64,000 bases of DNA from Clostridiales bacterium. Lineage in GTDB: Bacteria > Bacillota > Clostridia > Saccharofermentanales > Saccharofermentanaceae. The stretch covers positions 310,001 through 374,000 of the forward strand of contig JAFSPU010000012.1 in the NCBI GenBank assembly GCA_017451265.1, written 5' to 3'. Under the pieces are notes generated by a model, which was not told the origin of the DNA, made no database searches, and worked only from the letters and a program-made list of their open reading frames with translations. Every line of letters begins with the position of its first letter. Within the stretch, counting starts at the first letter, position 1. A program made the position numbers and the translations under genes. Shown one piece after another: positions 34,101 through 41,768 of this stretch.

Positions 34101-35731
34101 AAAACGTTCTTGTAATAGGAAGCGGAATATCCGGAATGTCATGCGCGATTCATTGCGCACAGAAGGGGATGCATGTAACTCTCGTGTCGCCGTTTCCTTC
34201 GGAGCGCTCACAGTCCGTTATGGCGGCGGGCGGCATCAATGCTGTCCTTTCCGAAAACCAAGAGGATGACAGCATCGAGATACATATCGAAGACACGCTT
34301 AAGGGCGGCGCTTACATTGCGGGCAAGAAAGCCGTGGAAGGACTGTGCACAGATGCAGGCCCGATAGTTAAGTACCTTGAGGGCATAGGCACGGTGTTCA
34401 GCATCGACGCTGACGGTAAGCCCAAGTACCGCGCGTTCGGAGGGCAGTCCCGTAAGAGGACTTACTACTGCGGCGCCTCCACGGGCAAGCAGATCGTAAC
34501 TGCACTTAATATGGAAGTGCGAAGGCTTGAGGCGGCGGGGCAGGTTGAGCGTCAGCTCGGCACATGCTTCCACTCGGCTCTTATAAAAGACGGCGTGTGT
34601 TACGGTGCGCTCCTTTTCCGTGAGACCACCGGAAACCTCGATGCAGTTTATGCCGATGCGGTCGTGATGGCGACCGGCGGACAGAATACCATCTTCGGCA
34701 AGACCACGGGTTCCACCCAGTGCGACGGCTATGCTGCAGGCAGGCTTTTCGAGCAGGGCGTGGTGCTTAAGAACCTCGAGTTCATTCAGTACCACCCGAC
34801 TACGCTGGAGACTTCCCAGAAGCGCATGCTGATTTCGGAGGCGGTGCGCGGTGAAGGCGGCAGACTCTTCTATGAAGAAAACGGAAAGCGTGTTTACTTC
34901 ATGGAGGATAAGTACGGCCCGGGCGGCAACCTGCAGACACGTGACGTGGTCTCGCGTGAGATCTATGCCACACACAAAGACGTTTACCTTGATATATCTT
35001 TCCTTGATGCGGCGGTTATAAACGAGAGGCTGCCTGAGGTGCGTGACCTGTGCCGTAAGTACAGGGGCATCGACATAACCCGCGAGCCGATTCCCGTAGC
35101 ACCGTCAGTGCATTTCTTTATGGGAGGCATTGCGGTGCATAACGACCACAGCACGAGCGTGAGCAATCTATACGCCGTGGGCGAGTGCGCTTCTATCTAC
35201 CACGGAGCGAACAGGCTCGGAGGCAACTCGCTTCTTGCAGCGGTGCACGGAGGGCGTGTGGCAGCGCAGGCAATAGATAAGCTTGAGGCAGGCGGCGCGC
35301 ATCCTTCTTTCGATGAATTTATTACTAAGCAGCAGGAGAAGCTTGCTGCCGTTAAGGAAGCACAGAGCACCTTTGCCTACGCGAACATACTTAATATGCT
35401 CGCGCATACCATGCAGGAGGACCTGGGTATCGTCCGCGATGAGGCCTCGCTTCGCAATGGCCTGCAACAGATAGATTACTATCTATCTGTCGCTGACCGC
35501 ATCCGTTACGACAGCAGCGTGCTTGCATACTTTAACTACAGCCTGCCCGGAATACTTACGCTGGCGAGGGGAGTTCTCACATGCGCCCTGAACCGTGAGG
35601 AAAGCCGCGGTGCGCATTACAGAAGTGACTGCCCTGATACTGATGAAAGTTTCGCGCATGCGACGCTTATCTCTTATGACGGCGGCCGCTACAGGACATG
35701 GCTTGATACGGAGGGTGAATATGAAAGTTAA
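34097..35731 (+). CDS. frdA: Fumarate reductase flavoprotein subunit
   Basis: This 544-residue flavoprotein has an N-terminal FAD motif VLVIGSGISGMSCA, substrate-site QYHPTTL, TRDVVSREIY (active-site Arg), VHFFMGG and ANRLGGNSL, as in SdhA/FrdA. The residue that normally forms the covalent 8-alpha-histidyl-FAD bond (Arg-Ser-His-Ser/Thr) is Gln39 here (ERSQSVMAAGG), so FAD should be non-covalent. In E. coli FrdA, replacing this His keeps fumarate reduction but greatly impairs succinate oxidation. With the cytochrome b and iron-sulfur partners it likely works as a terminal fumarate reductase in anaerobic metabolism. L-aspartate oxidase is excluded by the operon. Confidence 0.87.
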   Translation: MKNVLVIGSGISGMSCAIHCAQKGMHVTLVSPFPSERSQSVMAAGGINAVLSENQEDDSIEIHIEDTLKGGAYIAGKKAVEGLCTDAGPIVKYLEGIGTVFSIDADGKPKYRAFGGQSRKRTYYCGASTGKQIVTALNMEVRRLEAAGQVERQLGTCFHSALIKDGVCYGALLFRETTGNLDAVYADAVVMATGGQNTIFGKTTGSTQCDGYAAGRLFEQGVVLKNLEFIQYHPTTLETSQKRMLISEAVRGEGGRLFYEENGKRVYFMEDKYGPGGNLQTRDVVSREIYATHKDVYLDISFLDAAVINERLPEVRDLCRKYRGIDITREPIPVAPSVHFFMGGIAVHNDHSTSVSNLYAVGECASIYHGANRLGGNSLLAAVHGGRVAAQAIDKLEAGGAHPSFDEFITKQQEKLAAVKEAQSTFAYANILNMLAHTMQEDLGIVRDEASLRNGLQQIDYYLSVADRIRYDSSVLAYFNYSLPGILTLARGVLTCALNREESRGAHYRSDCPDTDESFAHATLISYDGGRYRTWLDTEGEYES

Positions 35732-36404
35732 GATACTGCGTCAGACGCACCCCGGTGCCGAGCCCTACTGGGAGGAGTTCATCTACGACGGCCCCGCCGA
35801 AAGCTCCATTGCGAGTGTGATAGATGAGATCAATTTCCGCGATGACATCGTTACGGCTGACGGGAAGAAGACCACGAGGATCGGCTGGGAGTGCGCGTGC
35901 CTTCAGGGTATGTGCGGTGCGTGCGCCATGGTCATAAACGGTGTGCCGGCGCTTGCGTGCGAGACCTTTGTGAAAGATCTTAAAGGCGACGTGATCACCA
36001 TAAGGCCGCTTACAAAATTCCCGGTTATCCATGACCTTTTGACGGACCGATCTTCCATCCAGGAGAATCTTAAGAAGACTAATATCTACATAGAAAAATA
36101 TGATCCGGACCTCGCGGAGGACCACGAGCATCAGTACCTCGCGGCCAAGTGCCTTAAGTGCGGACTGTGCCTTGAAGTGTGTCCTAACTATACTACCGGC
36201 AAGACCTTTTTCGGCGCGGAATTTGCCAATGACTGTTATCTTGTGTCTGTAAGGAACAAGGGTAAGGAGGCACAGATCCTTAAGGAATACAGGGATCACT
36301 TCGGCAATGCTTGCTCCAAGTCCCTTTCCTGTATGGATGTATGTCCCATGAATATTCCGACCCTGGCTTCGATAGGAAAACTTTATAAGAAAAAATTCAA
36401 ATAA
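35721..36404 (+). CDS. frdB: Fumarate reductase iron-sulfur subunit
   Basis: I start at ATG 35721, which has GGAGGGTGA upstream and opens MKVKILRQTHPG; an earlier in-frame ATG (35595) lies within frdA. The 227-residue protein has the [2Fe-2S] cysteines C60-x4-C65-x2-C68-x11-C80, then CLKCGLCLEVCP for [4Fe-4S] and CSKSLSCMDVCP completing the third cluster. It transfers electrons between FrdA flavin and the membrane b-type subunit. It overlaps frdA by 11 bases. No terminator is visible before the next promoter. Confidence 0.92.
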   Translation: MKVKILRQTHPGAEPYWEEFIYDGPAESSIASVIDEINFRDDIVTADGKKTTRIGWECACLQGMCGACAMVINGVPALACETFVKDLKGDVITIRPLTKFPVIHDLLTDRSSIQENLKKTNIYIEKYDPDLAEDHEHQYLAAKCLKCGLCLEVCPNYTTGKTFFGAEFANDCYLVSVRNKGKEAQILKEYRDHFGNACSKSLSCMDVCPMNIPTLASIGKLYKKKFK

Positions 36405-36408
36405 TACC

Positions 36409-36437
36409 TTGACACACGATATACCTCGCGTTATGAT
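36409..36437 (+). promoter_or_regulatory. Promoter of the padR-DUF1700-DUF4097 cassette
   Basis: TTGACA at 36409-36414, a 17-base spacer and TATGAT at 36432-36437 form a strong promoter starting 5 bases after the frdB stop codon and 39 bases before the padR ATG. Confidence 0.78.
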
Positions 36438-36449
36438 GTATCACATAAC
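36430..36449. promoter_or_regulatory. Candidate PadR operator over the -10 element
   Basis: GTTATG and CATAAC form a perfect 6-8-6 inverted repeat that covers the -10 box. PadR-family operators often have short arms around an 8-base spacer (ATGT-N8-ACAT), close to the TATG-N8-CATA core here. Autorepression by the downstream PadR protein is inferred. Confidence 0.6.
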
Positions 36450-36475
36450 AAGGAGTATTTTGTGAGAGGAGGTAT

Positions 36476-36799
36476 ATGATGGATATTCAGTTAAAGCGCG
36501 GTCTTCTCGATGTATGCGTATTGGCCGCCATTAAAAATGAAGATTCCTACGGATACCAGATCATCAAGGACATGAAGCCTTATCTTGATCTGTCTGAATC
36601 CACTCTTTATACGATCCTTAAGCGCCTTGAGGCGGGACAGATGTTGACCGTCCGCATGGTCGAGCACCAGGGCAGACTTAGGAAGTATTACCACATCACG
36701 CAGCTTGGTATCGAGCGCATTGATGAATTCAAGGAAGACTGGAAGGATATCGAAGCGATCTACCGCTTCATAACCAGGGAGGACGGTTCTAATGAATAA
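36476..36799 (+). CDS. PadR-family transcriptional regulator
   Basis: This 107-residue winged-helix protein shows the PadR signature: LKRGLLDVCVLAAIKNEDSYGYQI, then LDLSESTLYTILKRLEAGQMLTVR and KYYHITQLG. Two consecutive ATGs (36476, 36479) follow AGAGGAGGT; either could be used. It overlaps the DUF1700 gene by 8 bases. PadR plus DUF1700 plus DUF4097 is a recurrent Firmicute cassette in which the small PadR usually represses the operon, perhaps in response to envelope stress. Confidence 0.92.
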   Translation: MMDIQLKRGLLDVCVLAAIKNEDSYGYQIIKDMKPYLDLSESTLYTILKRLEAGQMLTVRMVEHQGRLRKYYHITQLGIERIDEFKEDWKDIEAIYRFITREDGSNE

Positions 36800-37388
36800 G
36801 GCAGAATTCTTAAACGAGCTTAGAACGAAGCTTAACGGTTTGCCGCAGAGCGATATAGAGGAAAGAGTTTCTTTCTATACCGAGATGATAGACGACCGTG
36901 TAGAAGACGGCATGACTGAAGAGGAAGCGGTAGAACAGATCGGACCGGTAGATAAGGTAGTTGAGACTATCGTATCGGAGATCCCGTTAAGCAAGATTGT
37001 TAAGGCTAAGGTAAAGCCCCAGAAGAAGATGCCTGTATGGGCCATCGTACTTCTCATCTTGGGATTCCCCGTATGGTTCCCGATCCTTATATCGATAGTA
37101 TCAGTAATCTTTTCACTGTATCTGACACTGTGGGTCGTCGTAATCTCGCTTTATGCGGTTGACCTGTCACTCGCAGTGGCAAGTATCGCTTCTGTGGCAA
37201 GTGCCTTTGTAGCATTCATCGGAGGAGAGCCTCTGGTCGGTTTCGCATCGTTCGGTTCATTCCTCGTATGCGGTGCGTTGTCAGTGCTTATGTTCTTCGG
37301 ATGCGGTTATGTAGTAAAGGGAGTTGTCTTCGTAACAAGAAAGATGCTTCTCGGAATCAAGTCATGGTTTATAGGTAAGGAGAATTAA
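36792..37388 (+). CDS. DUF1700 (HAAS-domain) membrane protein
   Basis: This 198-residue protein has the N-terminal HAAS/DUF1700 motif (FLNELRTKLNGLP...ERVSFYTEMIDDRVEDGMTEEEAVEQIG, about residues 5-50), then membrane helices between roughly 78 and 190. HAAS domains are thought to mediate protein contacts with PadR-type partners or transporters. It is sandwiched between padR (8-base overlap) and the DUF4097 gene (2-base gap), consistent with a sensory unit at the membrane. Biochemical function is not established. Confidence 0.85.
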   Translation: MNKAEFLNELRTKLNGLPQSDIEERVSFYTEMIDDRVEDGMTEEEAVEQIGPVDKVVETIVSEIPLSKIVKAKVKPQKKMPVWAIVLLILGFPVWFPILISIVSVIFSLYLTLWVVVISLYAVDLSLAVASIASVASAFVAFIGGEPLVGFASFGSFLVCGALSVLMFFGCGYVVKGVVFVTRKMLLGIKSWFIGKEN

Positions 37389-37390
37389 TA

Positions 37391-38242
37391 ATGAGTAAGA
37401 TAGCTAAGGTAGCGATCGGTGCTGCGGTAGTACTGGTTGTCGGATTGATCATCAGCGGAGTCGCGATTGCTGCTCTTGCCAAGAGGGGAACAAACAGCGA
37501 TGCCAATAATTACGTAACGACAGAGTTTGATGTTGATGAGCAGTTTAGCAATATCAACATCGAGGTTATAACAAACGATATTCTGATCAAGACATCTTCT
37601 GATGACAAGTGCCATGTCGAGTGTGTCGACTTTGAGGAAATCGTGCATGATGCATACGTTGACGGTGATACGCTCTTCATTACATCAAAGGATGAGGGCA
37701 CTGCTAATGTAGGTCTGAACTTTATGTTTAACACCACATCTCCCAAGATCACCGTATATCTTCCTGAGAATGCTTATGAGGATCTTTATGTTAATGCCAC
37801 CACCGGTGACCTTTATATCGATGAGGCATTCACTTTTACAAACTTAAGACTCGATGCCACAACAGGTGATATCAGCATCAACTCAGTCAATTGCACAGAT
37901 GCCCTTGAGCTGAACATTACTACAGGTGATATTGATCTTAATGATGTTGAATGCGGTACGCTGGTTTATAATGGAGTTACGGGAGACATTGACTTTATCA
38001 ATGTAGTCGTATCGGGAGATATGACTGTTGAACTCACAACAGGCGATGTTAATTTCGATATGTGTGACGCAGCTAATATCTATGTTGACTGCACTACAGG
38101 CGATATCGATATGACTTTGCTCTCGGATAAGGAGTTTGATGTTGATGCGCAGCTGGGTGACACTGACTATCCCCGTTCCGGTGAGGGCGGTGTGTGCCGT
38201 GTAAGTGTTACTACAGGTGATGTCGATATCGAGGTAGCATAA
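37391..38242 (+). CDS. DUF4097-family beta-strand repeat protein, membrane-anchored
   Basis: This 283-residue protein has one N-terminal membrane helix (about 9-31) and an extracytoplasmic beta-helix-like region. Seven T/V-T-G-D units (ATTGDLYID, ATTGDISI, ITTGDIDL, GVTGDIDF, LTTGDVNF, CTTGDIDM, VTTGDVDI) recur at about 17-25-residue spacing, the DUF4097 hallmark. With DUF1700 and PadR it forms the conserved cassette; a role as an outside sensor or adhesin-like scaffold is inferred. It ends 26 bases before the HD-GYP gene, which is probably in the same transcript. Confidence 0.85.
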   Translation: MSKIAKVAIGAAVVLVVGLIISGVAIAALAKRGTNSDANNYVTTEFDVDEQFSNINIEVITNDILIKTSSDDKCHVECVDFEEIVHDAYVDGDTLFITSKDEGTANVGLNFMFNTTSPKITVYLPENAYEDLYVNATTGDLYIDEAFTFTNLRLDATTGDISINSVNCTDALELNITTGDIDLNDVECGTLVYNGVTGDIDFINVVVSGDMTVELTTGDVNFDMCDAANIYVDCTTGDIDMTLLSDKEFDVDAQLGDTDYPRSGEGGVCRVSVTTGDVDIEVA

Positions 38243-38268
38243 GCATTAGTTAACGGAGACGGGTTACC

Positions 38269-39984
38269 TTGTTAGAGGTATTTTACGAAGCAACACTCAT
38301 ACTGTCTTTGCTTCTTGCAGGCGTATATGTATACATCTGGCATAAGCACTTTGATGTGAACTTCACGATGATCTTCACAGTGGTGCCGGTGGCCTGCCTC
38401 GGCTATTACCTTTCCTCCGTCGCTGTCACTCTCGACGGAGCGATAAGGGCTCAGCAGATCATCTACATCGGCGGCAGCTTCCTGCAGCTGTTCGTACTGA
38501 TGAGCATATTCAATCTTTGTAAGATAAATGTTCCAAGGTGGGTGCGGACGGCTCTGTATGCCGTCTGTACCTTTTTATATGCGTCTGTTTTGACCATAGG
38601 CAGCAACGACTTTTTCTATTCGAATGTGTCCATGACTCTTAAGGACGGCCGTGTCGTCATAATCAGAGAGTACGGCTTCATGCATACTGTATTCTTCATC
38701 GTGGTAGCGGCATTCTTCCTGGTCGGTATCATAGCGCTGCTGTATTCATGGTTTAAGAAGAAAGATGTTCCGAGGCAGATCCTGCTTCTGCTTGTCATTC
38801 CCGATGTGATCTGTGTATTGGGGTATACACTCCTGAGAAATATCTACGGGACGCAGATTGAATTCATGCCCGTCGGCTACTGCATGGCACAGGTCATGTA
38901 TCTTCTCATCGCTTACAGAGTTAATCTCTATGATGTAGGAGACACGGTTATCGATTCTATGGTGCAGGAAGAGGAGATCGGTTATATCTCTTTTGACTTC
39001 AAGAACCGCTACCTGGGAAGCAATGCTGTGGCAAGAAAGATCGTTCCTGAGCTAAATGATGTTGCTGTAGACGATCCGTTCGGCTATAAGCCGTCAGAAA
39101 GAAAGATAAGACACTTTTTAGAGGCCTTTAAGCAGGATCCGTCTGATAACACCGGTATCCTGACTGTGCATGATGAGGATAATCACGATAACGACAGGTA
39201 CTATGCGGTTAATGTTAATTATCTATATGACGGTATACGTAAAAGAGGCTACATCATCACATTCAATGATGATACCGAGAACCGTAAGTACATCCAGCTT
39301 CTCGACAACTTCAATGAAGACTTAAGGCTTGAAGTGGAGAAGAAGACTCAGCACATCGTTAGCATGCACGATAACCTGATCATGAGTCTTGCAATGATGG
39401 TTGAAAGCCGTGACAATTCCACGGGCGGTCACATCAAGAGAACGAGCGAAGGCGTGCGTATCCTTGTCGATGAGATTAACAAGGAAGGTAAGCTTGATCT
39501 CTCGCCCATGTTCTGTAAGAACGTGATCAAGGCCGCGCCTATGCATGACTTAGGTAAGATCGCGGTCGATGATGCAGTATTAAGAAAGCCCGGCCGCTTC
39601 ACCGATGCCGAATATGAGGAGATGAAGAAGCACTCTGCAGAGGGTGCCAGGGTAATACATGAGATCCTCCTTAATACCGATGACGAGCAGTTTAAGGTCA
39701 TTGCGGAGAACGTGGCTCATTATCATCACGAGCGTTTCGACGGTTCCGGTTATCCCGATAAGCTTAAGGGTGAGCAGATCCCCCTGGAGGCCAGGATAAT
39801 GGCGATCGCGGATGTTTATGATGCCCTCGTAAGCAAGCGCGTATATAAAGAGGCTTTTGACTTTGAAAAAGCAAATAATATAATTCTTGAAGGGATGGGT
39901 ACTCAGTTCGATCCTCAGCTGAAGACGGCCTACGAGAACGCCCGCCCGAGACTTGAAAGGTATTACTCGGAAAAAGAAGAATGA
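38269..39984 (+). CDS. Membrane HD-GYP-domain protein with 7TM sensor (c-di-GMP phosphodiesterase candidate)
   Basis: This 571-residue protein starts at TTG 38269, with GGAGACGGG upstream and no in-frame ATG before the first helix. Residues 1-225 form a seven-helix HisKA_7TM-like sensor, about 230-345 a PAS-like domain, and 350-571 an HD-GYP domain. The HD pair is His426-Asp427 (MHDLGKIAV) and HHExFDGSGYP starts at 486, so the phosphodiesterase motif appears intact. HD-GYP enzymes hydrolyse cyclic di-GMP or related dinucleotides. It follows the envelope-sensing cassette and overlaps the CDF transporter gene by 4 bases. Confidence 0.85.
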   Translation: MLEVFYEATLILSLLLAGVYVYIWHKHFDVNFTMIFTVVPVACLGYYLSSVAVTLDGAIRAQQIIYIGGSFLQLFVLMSIFNLCKINVPRWVRTALYAVCTFLYASVLTIGSNDFFYSNVSMTLKDGRVVIIREYGFMHTVFFIVVAAFFLVGIIALLYSWFKKKDVPRQILLLLVIPDVICVLGYTLLRNIYGTQIEFMPVGYCMAQVMYLLIAYRVNLYDVGDTVIDSMVQEEEIGYISFDFKNRYLGSNAVARKIVPELNDVAVDDPFGYKPSERKIRHFLEAFKQDPSDNTGILTVHDEDNHDNDRYYAVNVNYLYDGIRKRGYIITFNDDTENRKYIQLLDNFNEDLRLEVEKKTQHIVSMHDNLIMSLAMMVESRDNSTGGHIKRTSEGVRILVDEINKEGKLDLSPMFCKNVIKAAPMHDLGKIAVDDAVLRKPGRFTDAEYEEMKKHSAEGARVIHEILLNTDDEQFKVIAENVAHYHHERFDGSGYPDKLKGEQIPLEARIMAIADVYDALVSKRVYKEAFDFEKANNIILEGMGTQFDPQLKTAYENARPRLERYYSEKEE

Positions 39985-41090
39985 ATCGTGAAAAGATAAT
40001 TGTCAGGACCGGAATTATAGGAATCATCGCCAACGTTTTCCTGGCGGCATTTAAGGCAGTTGTAGGTCTGATGACTCACTCCATCGCGATCATACTCGAT
40101 GCGGTAAACAACATCTCCGACGCCGGAAGCTCCCTTATAACCATCATAGGAACCAAGCTTGCGGGCAAGGACCCCGACAAGAAGCATCCGTTCGGCTACG
40201 GCCGTATCGAATACTTGAGTGCCATGCTGATCTCCGGCATCGTGCTCTACGCAGGCGTCACTTCATTCATCGAGTCCGTTAAGAAGATAATCGAGCCCGA
40301 GCTCCCCGAGTACAGCCCGGTGGCGCTCATCATCGTGGCTGTTGCAGTTGTGGTTAAGATCGTACTCGGAAGGTACGTTAAGTCTGTCGGCGTTAAGACC
40401 AATTCCGACTCCCTCATCAACTCAGGCGAGGATGCCACACTCGACTCCATCATCTCGGCTTCGACACTCGTGGCCGCCGGAATCTTTATGCTCTTCGGCG
40501 TCTCGCTTGAAGCGTGGCTCGGTGCACTCATCTCACTCGTTATCATCAAGTCAGGTGTGGAGATGCTTAAGGAGACCGTCTCCCGCATCCTGGGCGAACC
40601 CAATGACCCGCAGTTTACACAGGACATCAAGGCCACCATCAAGGCTTTCCCCGAGGTGCATGGCGCGTACGATCTGATCCTTCACAATTACGGCCCCGAT
40701 ACATGGCAGGGCTCCGTTCATGTCGAGGTGCCTGACACCATGACGGCGGACGAGCTCGATACTCTTACACGTAAGATACAAGCTGCAGTCTTCAGCGAGC
40801 ACCGCGTTATGCTCACGGCTGTTAGCGTGTACTCCATTAACTCGCATGATGAAGAAGTGATGGCGATGAAGCAGAAGATCATCGACACGCTCTCGGGACG
40901 CGAGTATGTAAGGGGAGTGCACGGCTTCTACATAAACAAGTCCGAGAAGCAGATGCGCTTCGATGTGGTGGTAAGCTTCGATGCTCCTTCAAGGCGCACG
41001 GTATGTAATGAAGCTGTGGCAGCGGTGAAGGCAGTGTTCCCTGAGTATGACATAGAGTCGAACATGGATGCCGATTTCTCGGAGGTATGA
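39981..41090 (+). CDS. Cation diffusion facilitator (CDF) transporter, Mn-type candidate
   Basis: This 369-residue transporter has six helices in residues 10-205 and a C-terminal cytoplasmic domain. Helix 2 carries ILDAVNNISDAGSS and helix 5 GEDATLDS. The site residues read N-x3-D and D-x3-D rather than the H-x3-D/H-x3-D of zinc CDFs, resembling the manganese-exporting clade; the metal assignment is inference. HPFGYGRIEYLSAM is a classic CDF segment. It overlaps the HD-GYP gene (ATGA), and the NUDIX gene follows 1 base after the stop. Confidence 0.87.
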   Translation: MNREKIIVRTGIIGIIANVFLAAFKAVVGLMTHSIAIILDAVNNISDAGSSLITIIGTKLAGKDPDKKHPFGYGRIEYLSAMLISGIVLYAGVTSFIESVKKIIEPELPEYSPVALIIVAVAVVVKIVLGRYVKSVGVKTNSDSLINSGEDATLDSIISASTLVAAGIFMLFGVSLEAWLGALISLVIIKSGVEMLKETVSRILGEPNDPQFTQDIKATIKAFPEVHGAYDLILHNYGPDTWQGSVHVEVPDTMTADELDTLTRKIQAAVFSEHRVMLTAVSVYSINSHDEEVMAMKQKIIDTLSGREYVRGVHGFYINKSEKQMRFDVVVSFDAPSRRTVCNEAVAAVKAVFPEYDIESNMDADFSEV

Positions 41091-41091
41091 G

Positions 41092-41679
41092 ATGAGAGAG
41101 AAAGACCCGCTTGCATGGGAAGAAGTGAGCGTAGAGCATCTTATTCAGAATGAATGGATAGACTTCAGGATAAGCAGATTCCGTTTCCCTGACGGTTCGG
41201 AGTTCGAACCTTATTACAGCTACTCACGCCGTGATTATATTGTCGTAGTTCCTTTTGATGAGGACGGAAACCTGATCTGCGTAAGGCAGTACAGGCACGG
41301 TATACGTGAAGTTACTACTGAGTTCCCCGCGGGAGGGATAGAGAGATCTGACGGCAAGGAGTACGGCGGCGACAAAGATCTTAATGCCGAGGATGCACTG
41401 GAGGCCGCCAGGCGCGAACTGCGCGAGGAGACGGGTTACGCTTCTGACGAGTGGACGCATCTTCTTACAGTCCCTTCCAATGCGACTATCTCTGATAATT
41501 ACGCTTTCCTTTATATGGCAAAAAACTGCCGCAAGGTATCCGGACAGGATCTTGATGACACCGAATTCGTCAATGCGGTAAAGCATACCCCGGATGAGAT
41601 CGAGAAGATGATCAAGGACGGCGCTTTCCAGCAGTCCGTTCATGTGGCTGCGTGGCTTCTGGCTCTGCGCGAATTATAA
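41092..41679 (+). CDS. NUDIX hydrolase
   Basis: I start at ATG 41092, preceded by GGAGGT; the in-frame ATG 41068 lies in the CDF gene. The 195-residue protein has FPAGGIER, an insertion of about 14 residues, then EDALEAARRELREETGYA, a Nudix box whose G-x5-E spacing is lengthened. The family cleaves nucleoside diphosphates linked to other groups; an ADP-ribose-pyrophosphatase-like role is possible given the PAGGIE context but not provable. It ends the run of coupled genes from 36476. Confidence 0.85.
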   Translation: MREKDPLAWEEVSVEHLIQNEWIDFRISRFRFPDGSEFEPYYSYSRRDYIVVVPFDEDGNLICVRQYRHGIREVTTEFPAGGIERSDGKEYGGDKDLNAEDALEAARRELREETGYASDEWTHLLTVPSNATISDNYAFLYMAKNCRKVSGQDLDDTEFVNAVKHTPDEIEKMIKDGAFQQSVHVAAWLLALREL

Positions 41680-41768
41680 GAAAAGTATAAGTTGGTCCGC
41701 GCATGGCTCACGCGGCATTCCGTTTGTGATATATTGACTTTGGAATAAATCATAAGGAGGGACAGATT

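Noticed and set aside
37760..38240. Recurring ACAGGTGAT/ACCGGTGAC-like DNA units resembling a direct-repeat array
   Set aside because: They encode the TTGD protein repeats of the DUF4097 domain with irregular spacing; there are no CRISPR-like constant spacers.
41690..41716. CCGCG...CGCGG dyad after the NUDIX gene as a terminator
   Set aside because: The stem is only five base pairs with a nine-base loop and there is no following T-run.
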